A stretch of 64,000 bases of DNA from Diphasiastrum complanatum (GCA_029204225.1 CM055095.1:78067488-78131487), one strand, 5' to 3'; numbered from the stretch's first letter, positions 54,371-63,727 are shown. Program-made: numbers and translations. Notes: a model not told the origin generated them from the sequence alone.

Positions 54371-55171
54371 TCTAATTGGTTTTTCATTTTTATTTGTTTT
54401 TCAATTTTTTGTTTTCAATATTTAATTTTTAAGTTTTGTTTGGAAAAGATAGAAGAAGAAAAAAAAAATGAGAAAAGACTGATGAGCAAAAGTCAGAAAA
54501 GTCATCAGCATGGAAAAAAGAAGGACAGTATTTTTGATGAAAATGACTTATAAAAATCAATTTCGGTCATATGTGGCCTACACAGTATCTCGCTGAGCTT
54601 TCAGAATGTACATCCACTTCAAATATATCTATATTGAGTTGGGCGAAGGTTCTTTTCGAGAAAAAATCCATTTTTTTGAGTCAGGCGAATGATCAGTAAT
54701 ATGCCATTTTGGGAACCTTCGTTGAGCACCTTACTCTCCTTAGGAACCTTCACTGACATGCTAAATGGTCTTAAAATGTTAAAATTAGGTTGGCCATAGC
54801 TTCAAATCTTGAAAAATTGCATTTATGACAGTACTTGGGCGAAGGACCCTCTTGGGCGAAGGTTCATCCTTTGCCAACTCTGGAAAACGTTTGCTGGATA
54901 GCTTTAGAGCCTCAGAAACCTTCGTCGAGATTCTTATCGCCTATTTTCACAGTAATGTATAGGCTTGCAAATTTTTGCTCAGATTGATCAGCCAAACTAG
55001 TATTCAGTGTAATGGACCCTCCAAATTCACCTATAAGTTGGCTGAATTCAATTCATTTCTCACTTGTGCTAGCGAAGCTCTTGCCAATTTTTCCAGTGAC
55101 CAAAGCCTTCCAAACTTTTTGAACTATTTTCTGCTATACACTTGTGCATATTACTTTTTGTTTTGATCATC
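54371..55171 (+). other. Conserved spacer between integrase and accessory ORF (copy B)
   Basis: About 90% identical by eye to 59073-59945. T- and A-rich start. GGGCGAAGGTTC / GGCGAAGGACC motifs then recur in direct orientation, with GGAACCTTCG and GAAACCTTCG in inverted orientation (54640-54930). No coding signal. Confidence 0.75.
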
Positions 55172-55476
55172 ATGTCTTCCACAGATACATCCCAGTCGCA
55201 TCATTATACTATCCATCGTGATGTCCCATCTGCAATGGATATCATGATACTTCCTAGCACAAGCATGGTCACTCAATGGATGACCCTTGCGGAGCCTCTA
55301 CTTACTGCAATGGGTATTCATGAGAGAGCCTTGTCAGGGAGAATTAATATGGATTTTATCACCCTTGCCTTCAGTACATGGAAGGAGGAGAAATCCAAGT
55401 TTTACATCACCTTCTAGGGAGCCACACACAAGGTGCGCATGACTAAGGCCGCCCTTGCTACCATAGGCATAGCGTC

Positions 55477-55481
55477 TGGTA
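55477..55481. repeat. TRIM target-site duplication TGGTA
   Basis: TGGTA at 55477-55481 and again at 55879-55883, directly flanking the TRIM. The paralogous site in copy C (GCGTCTGGTACCCAAGCC, near 60201-60218) has one copy. Confidence 0.95.
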
Positions 55482-55625
55482 TGTTGGAATATCAATCTAC
55501 ACTCTAGAGAGAACTATCAAACAGGGCGGATAGCTCAGTGGTAGAGCATCCCATCCGGTATGAGAGAGGTCCTAGGTTCGAATCCTAGTCTGCCCATCCA
55601 AATCATGATTTATGGATTTCTAACA
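55482..55625 (+). repeat. TRIM 5' LTR
   Basis: 144 bp, TGTTGGAATATCAATC to TTTCTAACA. Contains the full tRNA-like unit at 55524-55596, preceded by 42 bp and followed by 29 bp of non-tRNA sequence. Confidence 0.93.
55524..55596 (+). tRNA. tRNA-like sequence inside TRIM LTR1 (probably not a decoding tRNA)
   Basis: 73 nt that fold as a cloverleaf. The acceptor stem GGGCGGA pairs with TCTGCCC (one G-T). D stem GCTC/GAGC has loop AGTGGTA. Anticodon stem TCCCA/TGAGA has one C-A mismatch and loop TCCGGTA. The variable region is GAGGTC. T stem CTAGG/CCTAG has loop TTCGAAT. Discriminator base A. The Pol III A box TAGCTCAGTGG (55531-55541) and B box GGTTCGAATCC (55575-55585) fit the consensus. The anticodon position would read CGG, but the invariant T33 is C and the stem is mispaired, so decoding is unlikely; the parental isotype is unclear. 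It lies entirely within an LTR and is repeated in degraded form in LTR2, so it is annotated as element cargo. Confidence 0.82.
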
Positions 55626-55638
55626 TGGTATCAGAGCC
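55626..55638 (+). other. TRIM primer binding site
   Basis: TGGTATCAGAGCC immediately after LTR1; complementary to the initiator-Met tRNA 3' end, as in the copia elements of this window. Confidence 0.93.
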
Positions 55639-55645
55639 AAGTTAG

Positions 55646-55681
55646 ACCTAACAGTTCATGGTGTCAAAGCCATGGTTAGGT
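55646..55681 (+). other. Hairpin just after the TRIM primer site
   Basis: ACCTAAC (55646-55652) pairs with GTTAGGT (55675-55681) and CATGG (55657-55661) with CCATG (55670-55674). This gives 12 pairs with a 4-nt bulge AGTT and an 8-nt loop TGTCAAAG. The position fits a packaging or dimerisation signal, which is inference. Confidence 0.6.
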
Positions 55682-55730
55682 GGCCCAAGTTGTGGGGCAG
55701 GTAAAAGCTAGGACCCCAACCAAGTGTGGC

Positions 55731-55741
55731 TTGAGGGGGCG
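55731..55741 (+). other. TRIM polypurine tract
   Basis: TTGAGGGGGCG directly before LTR2 at 55742. Confidence 0.85.
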
Positions 55742-55878
55742 TGTTGGAATATCAATCCACACTCTAGAGAGAACTATCAAACAGGGCTCAGTGGTAGAGC
55801 ATCACATCCTGTATGAGGGAGGTCCTGGGTCCAAATCCTAGTCTGTGCATCCATATTATGATTTATGGATTTCTAACA
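55742..55878 (+). repeat. TRIM 3' LTR with damaged tRNA-like unit
   Basis: 137 bp. Relative to LTR1 it lacks 7 bp (CGGATAG), removing half the acceptor stem and the first base of the A box. It has 11 substitutions, 8 of them within the tRNA-like part, including two in the B box (GGTCCAAATCC). Confidence 0.93.
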
Positions 55879-57423
55879 TGGTACCCAAGCCTCACCAAAC
55901 CAATAGCAGGCCAAACAAGCTATTAAATCTTACATTGACCTTACAAATTATTTGCATTGGACCAATGACGGCTACCTCCTAGATGCCATTACTAAGCCTG
56001 CCATACACGCTGCTGCACAGCTCCTTAATAATTTCCTGATGGTTGGCAACCTCAGGAAAGATCGCATGACTTCACATATCTTACATAGGATATTTGAGTC
56101 ATACGTCAAGATAGCCAAGGCCCCTCTTGAACCATATAACTAGTTCAAGACTATTTCTGGTGAGCTCAAACGAGCCATTAAGAGCAATACCAGGCAGCAG
56201 TTTGCTGTTGGCTCCTTGTTATCTCTCCTACCGGCCTCACACCTTGAAAACAAAATCCATGGATTTCATCTAGATTTTGTGCTTTCGATTTACGAAGAAG
56301 CCCCGGCTGAGTCATCTCACTAGGCCTCCAGTTCACATAGTCGATGTCGTCCACGCAGCGAGATCGTCATTCCTGACTCGCCTTCCACGTCATGACGTCG
56401 TACTAGGCATACATTGTCAGTTGCGCTTCCACCCCCTGTCGCTACTCGCACTAAACTTCCTATTCCAAATGCCTTTGATGCTTTCCTCGCCTCTGCTTCC
56501 ACTCAAGGACAGTCTGTGACCATTAGGACTACCATTCCCATCACAGCTGCCCAGGCTGCCTCACCCCTACACACAGTTGTTCCCCAAATACATAGTATTT
56601 CATGGATATGTTCGATGATTCCGACCCCTTGGGGCCTCTAAAGTTTTTGAAATGCCCCAGAGTCCTGCACCCTTTGAACTCCAATCCCTTGAAAGAAGAT
56701 TCAAACAATTCCATGATACCACTATTGGTGTTGAAGATTCATGCCAGCTACTCAGCAACTTCAAGCTGAAGCTGCACCAGCCACACTTCGGGTCGAGCAA
56801 GCTGTGAAATCATCGAAACAGATCGACGCCACAGTGCCTGAGGGCTATGAAGAGGAAGATCTCTTTGAAGAAAAAAAATTTTTGGCACCTCTTCCACGCC
56901 AACCAAAGACAGTACCATCAGGTCCTACTGCTATCACCTCCACAACAGTAGATTCTATGATGCTCTCAGTTTGGTCTGAAGCCTTGCGCAAGTGATCTAG
57001 TCTATGATGGATAAGAAAAAAGAAATGGAATAGTGACCCTCGGATATGGGATCGAAAAATACTCTTATCAGCCAGAAGATTATTCAGCTGGACAAAAAAT
57101 TGAAGATCGCCAAGCAGCATGAAGAAAAATCTGAAGCTGAGAAGAAGACAACAAAACAATAGGCTGATCGCCTCGAAGAATATGTCAGCTCCCTACAGAA
57201 TGCCTTGACAACCGCACAAGATTAGGTGGACAAGGCCGTGCAGGATGCAAAGCAACAAGTGCAGCTGCTACAAGGTCAACTACAAATGGCAGAGCAGGAT
57301 CGCACACGTCTCCAAGGTGAATTGGATGTGACCACCCTTGAGCATGATGCGTATCTCCAGACACAAATACTAGATCATCCGGTAACTCCGATGGAGATCG
57401 TGTATTTGTTCAAGAGTTCCTAC

Positions 57424-57830
57424 ACATGTTCATTTCTTCAATTCAGTAAAGCAGATTGGTTCTCTTGAATTTATGAATGTCCTTGCTCTCTATCACTTTT
57501 CCTCCATCTCTCATGTTTTATTTGTGTTTTGCTAATTGTTGGATTTGATAGTTATTGGGATTGCGTGTTATTATACTTTTTATAAGGGAGAAAGGGGGAG
57601 AGAGAAAGAGTAAGCTATCTTGTTGTGGATCTAGTGTTAGTGGATGTAGTGTTAATGCTTAGGGTTAATGGATGTTAGAGTTAGATGTGAATCTTCCATT
57701 CATGCTGAAATCTGAACTATACTATCGCTCTTATGGGAATGAATCTACGCGTGACAACTAACTTCATCTCTTTGATGCTAGATTGATTAGATCTTGGATT
57801 AAGATTAGGCAAGGAAAGAAACCCACCACA
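57424..57830 (+). repeat. LTR fragment of Tat/Athila-type gypsy
   Basis: Matches 63349-63723: CATGTTCATTT, AGATTGGTTCTCTT, TCCTTGCTCTCTATC, GGCAAGGAAAGAAACCCA. It ends ACA at 57830 with no primer site after it, as expected for a 3' LTR end. The 5' half is missing; accessory-ORF sequence joins directly near 57424. Confidence 0.78.
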
Positions 57831-58005
57831 GTGATTTATCGCATGGAGAATTTCATTCTCAAGTGTTCCCACTGGTTACGCACTAGAGAAATCAGTGAAT
57901 CTTCTGTCAAGGTCAATGTAGGTAAATACCAACAGTCACCTTTTACAATTTGACTATTACTTGACTCAAGATTCCTAATTTTCCAAGGTTCCCAACCCTC
58001 TAGGC

Positions 58006-59072
58006 TTGCCAATAGACTTAATCATGTTTTCACATGATGGCATGGGCGGAGGACACTTCTCTACAGATATTACTGTTCGCAAACTTTTGCAATCCGGTTA
58101 TTGGTGGCCTACGCTTCATAAGGACACAGAAACTTATATTGAGACATGTGATGTTTGCCAGCGAGCACAACGGCCTTCTAGACAAAACTATGAACCCTTG
58201 CATCTGGTTTTATCGCAAGCTTCGTTTGAAAATTGGGGACTAGATTATGTTGGTCCTATTCATCCTACTACGCAAGGATCTCAGGCCCGATACATTATCG
58301 TAGCAACTGATTATATGACCAAGTGGATTGAAGCCAAAGCTGTGAAAGTTGCTGATGCAAAATCTATTTTTTAAGTTTCTCTATGAAAATATTATAATCA
58401 GATTTGGATGTCCGATCGAGATTGTCAGTGACCGGGGTACACACTTTGTTAATCAAACAATAAAGTGTTTACTGGAAGATTTTTTTGTTATACACAAATT
58501 TAGTACTCCCTACTATCCTAGAGGGAATGCCCAAGCTGAATCTTTCAATAAGATTCTCTGCACTATTATGACAGAGATAGTTGAAGCAAGTCGGTCTGAT
58601 TGGGAATATAAACTGCATGCAACGTTATGGGCATTCAGAACCGCTTACAAAAATATTACAAATCAAACACCCGTTCAACTGGTCTATAGTCAAGATGATG
58701 TCATGTTGATTGAAGTTTTAATCCCATCTTTACGCATAACAGCAACAGAACGATTAAATGATGATAAGTCTTTACAACTCCGTCATGAAGTATTGCACAA
58801 ATTATGTGAAACACGATTGATGGCAGTTCATGTGCAGAGAAAGCTCGTCGAAGGGCATGGCACGATCATCGATTGCACAAAAAGGACTTAAAGTAGGAGA
58901 TCTTGCATTGATGTACAAAACCAAGCTGATCAAGGAAAAATTGAAGTTTATCGGTGAAGGCCCGTATAAAGTAAAGGAAATTCTGAACTATGGCGTAGTA
59001 ATTCTTGAACACTTGGATGGAAAACGATTTGATACTCCGATGAATGGCAGCCGATTATGCAAATTTTGGTAG
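58006..59072 (+). pseudogene. Gypsy-C integrase
   Basis: First frame (58006-58374): FSHDGMGGGHFSTDITVRKL then GYWWP and CDVCQRAQRPSRQNY (zinc-binding), WGLDYVGPIHPTTQGSQARY (Asp 1), VATDYMTKWIEAKAV. A frameshift near 58365 leads to 58349-58891: RFGCPIEIVSDRGTHFVNQT (Asp 2), YYPRGNAQAESFNKILC (Glu), EASRSDWEYKLHATLWAFRT, TPVQLVYSQDDVMLIEVLIP. A second shift near 58850 leads to GLKVGDLALMYKTKLIKEKL and GPYKVKEILNYGVVILEHLD to 59072. All catalytic residues are visible, but two frameshifts break the protein. It supplies the core deleted from copy B. RT is not present upstream. Confidence 0.9.
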
Positions 59073-59945
59073 TCGGCTTCGCTAGTTTAGCAAGCATGAT
59101 CTAATTGATTTTTCATTATTATTTGTTTTTCAATTTTTTGTTTTCAATATTTAATTGTTAAGTTTTGTTTGGAAAAGATAGAAAAAAAAAAGAAAAAAAA
59201 AAAAGAGAAAAAAAGAAAAAATGAGAAAAGACTGATGAGCAAAAGTCAGAAAAGTCGTCAACATGGAAAAAGGAAGGACAATATTTTTGATGAAAAATGA
59301 CTTATAAAAATTATTGTTTCGGTCATATGTGGCCTATATAGTATCTCGCTAGGCTTTCAAACTGTACATCCACTTCAGATATATCTATATTGAGTTGGGC
59401 GAAGGTTCTTTTCCAGAAAAAATCCATTTTTTGAGTCAAGCGAATGATCACCAATATGCCATTTTGGGAATCTTCATCGAGCACCTTAATCTCCTTAGGA
59501 AGCTTCGCTGACATGCTAAATGGTCTTAGAATGTCAAAATTGGATTGGCCATAGCTTCAAATGTTGAAAAATTGCATTTATGACAGTACTTGGACGAAGG
59601 ACCTCCTTGGGCGAAGGTTCATCCTTCGCCAACCCTGGAAAACGTTTGCCGGATGGCTTCAGAGCCTCAAAAACCTTTGTCGAGATTTTTATAGCCTATT
59701 TTCACAATATTGTACATGCCTGCAAATTTTTGTTTAGAACTGATTAGCCAAACTAGTATTCAGTGTAATGGACCCTCCAAATTCACCTATAAGTTGGTTG
59801 AATTCGATTCAATCCTCACGTGCTAGCAAAGCTCTTGCCAATTTTTGCAACAACCAAAGTCTTCCAAACTTTTTGAGCTACTTTTTGTTATACACTCGCG
59901 TGTATTATCCATATATACATCCCAGTCGTCTCGTTATACTATCCA
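59073..59945 (+). other. Conserved spacer between integrase and accessory ORF (copy C)
   Basis: Counterpart of 54371-55171, with the same GGGCGAAGGTTC and inverted CTTCG motifs (59398-59680) and a longer A/G-rich tract at 59180-59225. No gene. Confidence 0.75.
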
Positions 59946-61065
59946 TCGTGATGTCCCATCTATGATGGATATCATGATACTTCCTAGCACAAGAATGGTC
60001 ACTCAATAGATGACCCTTGCAGAGCCTCTACTTACTGCAATGGGTATTCATGAAAGAGCCTTTTCAGGGAGAATTAATATAGATTTTATCACCCTTGCCT
60101 TCAGTACATGGAAGGAGGAGAAATCCAAGTTTTACATCACCATCCAAGGAGCCACACACAAGGTGCGCGTGACTAGGGCCGCCCTTGCTGCCATAGGCAT
60201 AGCGTCTGGTACCCAAGCCTCACCAAACCATAAGCAGGCCAAACAGGCTATTAAGCCTTACATTGACCTTACAAATGATTTGCATTGGACCAATGACGGC
60301 TACCTCCTAGATGCCATTACTGAGCCTGCCATACACGACGCTGCTGCACAGCTCCTTAATAATTTCTTGATGGTTGGCAACCTCAAGAAAGACCGCATGA
60401 CTTCACAGATCTTACATAGGATAGTTGAGTCATACGGCAAGATAGCCAAGGCCCCTCTCGAACCATATAACTAGTTCAAGACTATTTCTGGTGAGCTCAA
60501 ACGAGCCATTGAGAGCAATATCAAGCAGCAGTTTGCTGTTGGCCCCTTGTTATCTCTCCTAGCGGCCTCACATATTGAAAACAAAATCCATGGATTTCAT
60601 CTAGATTTTGTGCTTTCGATTTATGAAGAAGCACCGGCCGAGTCATCTCATCAGGCTTCCAGTTCACATAGGCGACGTCGTCCACGCAGCGAGATCGTCA
60701 TTCCTGACTCGCCTTCTGCGTCACAATGTCGTACTAGGCATACATCATCAGCTGCTCTTCCACCCCCTGTCGCTACTTGCACTGAACTTCCTATTACCCC
60801 CTCCTCTAATGCTTCTCTCGCCACTGCTTCCACTCAAGGATAGTCTGTGACCATTGGGGCTACCATTCCCATCACAGTTGTCCAGATCGCCTCACCCCCG
60901 CACACAGCTGTTTCCTCAAACACACAGTATTTCATGGATATGTTCGATGATTCCAACCCCCTTGGGGCCTCTTAAGATTTTGAAATGCCCCAGAGCCCTA
61001 TTCCCTTTGAACTCCAATCCCCTGGAAGAGGATTCGAACAATTCCATGATACTACTATTGGTGTT
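59946..61065 (+). pseudogene. Gypsy-C accessory ORF (uninterrupted by the TRIM)
   Basis: The N-terminal ATG of copy B is lost here. The longest open part is 60010-60474 (154 codons): MTLAEPLLTAMGIHERAFSG, FITLAFSTWKEEKSKFYITI, GATHKVRVTRAALAAIGIAS, GTQASPNHKQAKQAIKPYID, WTNDGYLLDAITEPAIHDAA, LLNNFLMVGNLKKDRMTSQI, LEPYN. After a stop, a Ser/Arg/Pro-rich linker (SSHRRRRPRSEIVIPDSPSA) follows in the same frame to about 60843, then decays. The region equivalent to the coiled coil of copy B is replaced by copia sequence at 61074. It shows that the protein continues through the TRIM insertion point as ASG-TQAS. Confidence 0.72.
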
Positions 61066-61073
61066 GTTGTGTA

Positions 61074-61435
61074 ACCACTGAGAAAATTGAGTTTGTCGTT
61101 GCCGACTGCTCCATAACAAATGCAAAAGTCCATAGTAGCTCAAAGTTATCTCATGACTCTGATAAGAGCCTTCCAATGTGTTATACCAGGATAAGTCATA
61201 AACTGACTGAGAGAGCTGACTGCAAAAGCTATGTTTGGCCTGGTACAGATCATGGCGTACATAAGAGATCTCATAATAGAATGGTAAGGATACTCATGCA
61301 TCTGCTACTTCTCATGAATTGTTTGGGGACACTGGTCCTTTGACAATTTGAGTCTTGGTTCTATTGGTGAGAGAGTTAACTTGCAGTTGATCAGATTATA
61401 TCTGACTCAGATGTTGTAGATGTACCTTTGTTGTG
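61074..61435 (-). pseudogene. Copia RT/RNase H fragment (Copia-2 family)
   Basis: The minus strand reads YAMICTRPNIAFAVSSLSQF at 61260-61201, nearly identical to Copia-2 (YAMICTKPDIAFAVSSLSQF). The DNA match extends over 10660-11000, including TTAGCTCTCTCACCA opposite 61371. Isolated fragment with no LTRs, joined to the end of the accessory ORF of gypsy copy C. Confidence 0.85.
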
Positions 61436-61539
61436 TAATCAGAAAAACAAGAAAAATCTAGCAAGATTGGAATCCATGAAAGACGTCACCGGATATCTCA
61501 TCCATCAGAGGCGAGCAAAACGAATCTTGTACTAAACTG

Positions 61540-62150
61540 ACAGAGTGCCGAGGGACCGACACTACAGGCCGTGGGTCCTATTGGGAGTCTTTCAAACATT
61601 TTGTAAATAAATAAAAGTCGAAAAAGTAGCAAGGGTTGTGGCATTCTGAGTGCGTAAGTCCATGGCCCAATGAGCACACAAGTCAAGTTGTAAATAAAAT
61701 AAAAGACTTGGGCCTTATTATTAATTAAATAAAACTTGAGGCCACAATGTCAAGTTAATAAACTTAGTCTAAATTTACAAAGTTGGGTCCAAAGTGAAAC
61801 ACACATGTGTCATGTGATTTCCAATGTACTTTTTTAGGAACCTAGGATTAGATTGGACCCAAAGTGAAGGGTGTGGATTGAGAGCCCATATTAGTAGGAG
61901 TAACCAATAGGAGAAAGGGGCAAGGCCTTCCCCATTGATAAAAAGACACCACTTATATCATATTTTCCATGCTTAATGAGAAGGAGGAGACTCTTCCAAT
62001 TTGGAGAGCCAAAGCATTGTCATTTGCTAATCTCTCATGCTATTGCTATTGTTGTGTTTTCCATTTGCTTTCTATTTTCATGTTCTTGTTTTGATTAGTT
62101 ATGGTTTCTCCATTAGCATGCATATTGAGCATTTGAGTTAACTTCCCACT

Positions 62151-62240
<90 letters not shown>

Positions 62241-62410
62241 CCTTGCCTCTCTCTCTTTTTCTTCTCTTCTTCTCTTCTCCTTTCATCCTAAATCATGATG
62301 TATGTTTGTGGTTAGAATTAGGGGGGGTAGTGCTAAAGGGGAGTAGTGTTAAAGGTGATAGAATTAAGGGAAAATTAGGAAGCAACTAAAAGTTGACGAA
62401 ACAAAACATT
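61540..62410 (+). repeat. Probable diverged gypsy LTR
   Basis: Parallels the LTR at 63004-63723: TTCTGAGTGCGTAAGTCCA against CCTCAGTGTGTAAGTCCAA, ATGTCAAGTTAATAAA against ACGTCAAGTTAGTGAATAAA, and a GTAGTGTTAAAGG phrase near the end. Boundaries unclear. Contains the (TC)n microsatellite. Confidence 0.45.
62155..62238. repeat. (TC)n microsatellite
   Basis: About 42 CT/TC units, then a CCCCCTTG interruption and more pyrimidine-rich DNA to about 62285. Confidence 0.97.
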
Positions 62411-62459
62411 TCTAATTACAAAGCCTTGCTAGGTTTCAGCCCTTAGCCCGACGAAGACA

Positions 62460-62602
62460 TTCGCGAACTCGAAGATCTGGAGACATGAAGCACGAAAACT
62501 TTCGTGAACACGAAAGTCAAAGGAAACGAGACGAACGGTTCGCGAACATGAAAGTCAAAGCAGACGAAGACGAACAGTTCGCGAACACTAAAGATTCACG
62601 AA
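62460..62602. repeat. Array of TTCnnGAA motifs with about 39-bp period
   Basis: TTCGCGAA (62460-62467), TTCGTGAA (62501-62508), TTCGCGAA (62539-62546), TTCGCGAA (62578-62585), TTCACGAA (62595-62602), with GACGAA and GAAAGTCAAAG between. The first four are 41, 38 and 39 bp apart. The inverted nTTCnnGAAn unit is the core of heat-shock elements. The plus-strand frame through it is a by-product of the repeat. Confidence 0.8.
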
Positions 62603-63003
62603 CGAGAATCTTTTGCGGTCCAGTACGGGAGAAGGCAAATGACCAAAATAAAACCTACGACGGAAACAGAACCTTATCCTGCCTGCACGTTCCAAAGAGT
62701 ACCAGCAAGATCATGCAAGTACCCAGAAGTATAGATATATGATCTGATGGTATAACGTCAGCAGATACATTTTAGGTCATGGCTAGTCTACCACTCTTGT
62801 AATTCCCTGATTAGTTGTAGATGCTTAATCACTCTAATTTCAGATTTACATAGAGCGACCATACTTACTGGATGATACTTGACATATAGGTCAACAGAAT
62901 ACACATACAGTGTAATAAAGTAGTCTGATGCTAGTAAGCAATCAAGAAAAAATACAGACAACAAGTCCGTCTGTGTGCAAGACGAGCTCTGTAATCAGGA
63001 TCC
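62603..63003. other. Region without recognised features
   Basis: No coding or repeat signal recognised before the LTR that starts at 63004. Confidence 0.4.
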
Positions 63004-63723
63004 TGTTGGGGGGTTTGCGGATCTCAAGGCAACCCTAACCCTAGTTAATAAGTGAGAGGAATTTGGCACCCTCAGTGTGTAAGTCCAACCCGATGATCAC
63101 AGATTTATTTGATTGATTAGTAAAAGTTAATAAAAGGACTTTAGGCCTTTTTGCGGGACTTTTAATGTCATAGGGCCTAGACGTCAAGTTAGTGAATAAA
63201 GTTGGGTTTTCCTCCAATTTTGATGGTTCCCACACTTTTTGAAGTTTAGATAAAAAGAGAGGCAAGACTGGATCAATAGGATTTAGAGGCCAGGGTCGTC
63301 CTCTCTACTATAAGAAGGGACCAATTCGAGTTGCTCCTCATGTTCATTTTCTCATTTCAATAAAACAGATTGGTTCTCTTCAGAAATGGATTGATGATTG
63401 TCCTTGCTCTCTATCTTTTTTCCTCCATCTCTCATGCTTATTTGGATTTTGCTAATTGTTGGATCTGAGTGTTATTGGGATTGTATGTTATTATACTTTT
63501 TATGAGAGAGAAAGAGTAAGCTATCTCTGTTGTGGATGTGTAGTGTTAAAGAGTAGGGTTAATGGATGTAGAGATAGATGTGAATCCTCCATTCATGTTG
63601 AGATCTGAACTACACTATCGCTCTCATGGGAACGAACCTATGCGTGACAACTAACTCCATCTCTTTGATGCTAGATTGACTAGATCTTGGATTCAGGTTA
63701 GGCAAGGAAAGAAACCCACTCCA
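63004..63723 (+). repeat. 5' LTR of a Tat/Athila-type gypsy element
   Basis: About 720 bp, TGTTGGGGGG to CACTCCA, with a primer site four bases further. Its second half matches 57424-57830. A short TATA-like CTACTATAAGAAGG lies near 63307. The element continues beyond the window. Confidence 0.75.
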
Positions 63724-63727
63724 ATTT

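Larger units (their letters stand above)
55482..55878 (+). mobile_element. TRIM whose LTRs carry a tRNA-like Pol III unit
   Basis: A 397-bp element: LTR1 55482-55625 (144 bp), initiator-Met primer site 55626-55638, a 116-bp internal region without coding capacity, purine tract TTGAGGGGGCG at 55731-55741, LTR2 55742-55878 (137 bp). LTRs begin TGTTGG and end CTAACA. A perfect 5-bp target duplication (TGGTA) flanks it, and copy C of the host element shows the empty site. These are the hallmarks of a terminal-repeat retrotransposon in miniature, mobilised by proteins of other LTR elements. Unusually, each LTR contains a tRNA-like sequence. No TTTT occurs anywhere in the element, so a Pol III transcript started in LTR1 could run through LTR2. 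LTRs differ at 11 aligned positions plus one 7-bp deletion, so the insertion is not recent. Confidence 0.93.
55172..57470 (+). pseudogene. Gypsy-B accessory ORF, interrupted by a TRIM
   Basis: ATG at 55172: MSSTDTSQSHHYTIHRDVPS. The N-terminal domain has WMTLAEPLLTAMGIHERALS, MDFITLAFSTWKEEKSKFYI and THKVRMTKAALATIGIASG. The TRIM at 55482-55878 splits it. It resumes with IDLTNYLHWTNDGYLLDAIT, LLNNFLMVGNLRKDRMTSHI and AKAPLEPYN. Then follow a Ser/Pro/Arg-rich linker (56290-56640) and a Gln-rich coiled-coil-like part (DAKQQVQLLQGQLQMAEQDR, 57240-57300). Several stops. Copy C (59946-61065) matches it. The W..K.YI..ATHKV..T..AL..IG pattern loosely resembles N-terminal domains of plant retrotransposon-associated proteins; function unknown. 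Confidence 0.7.

Noticed and set aside
55524-55596. Ordinary nuclear tRNA gene
   Set aside because: It lies inside one LTR of a 397-bp element with target duplication and is repeated in the other LTR. T33 is C, the anticodon stem has a mismatch and no T-run follows.
62485-62742. Charged protein with EHESQRKRDE-type repeats
   Set aside because: By-product of the CGAA/GAAAGTCAAAG repeat array; no independent coding signal.
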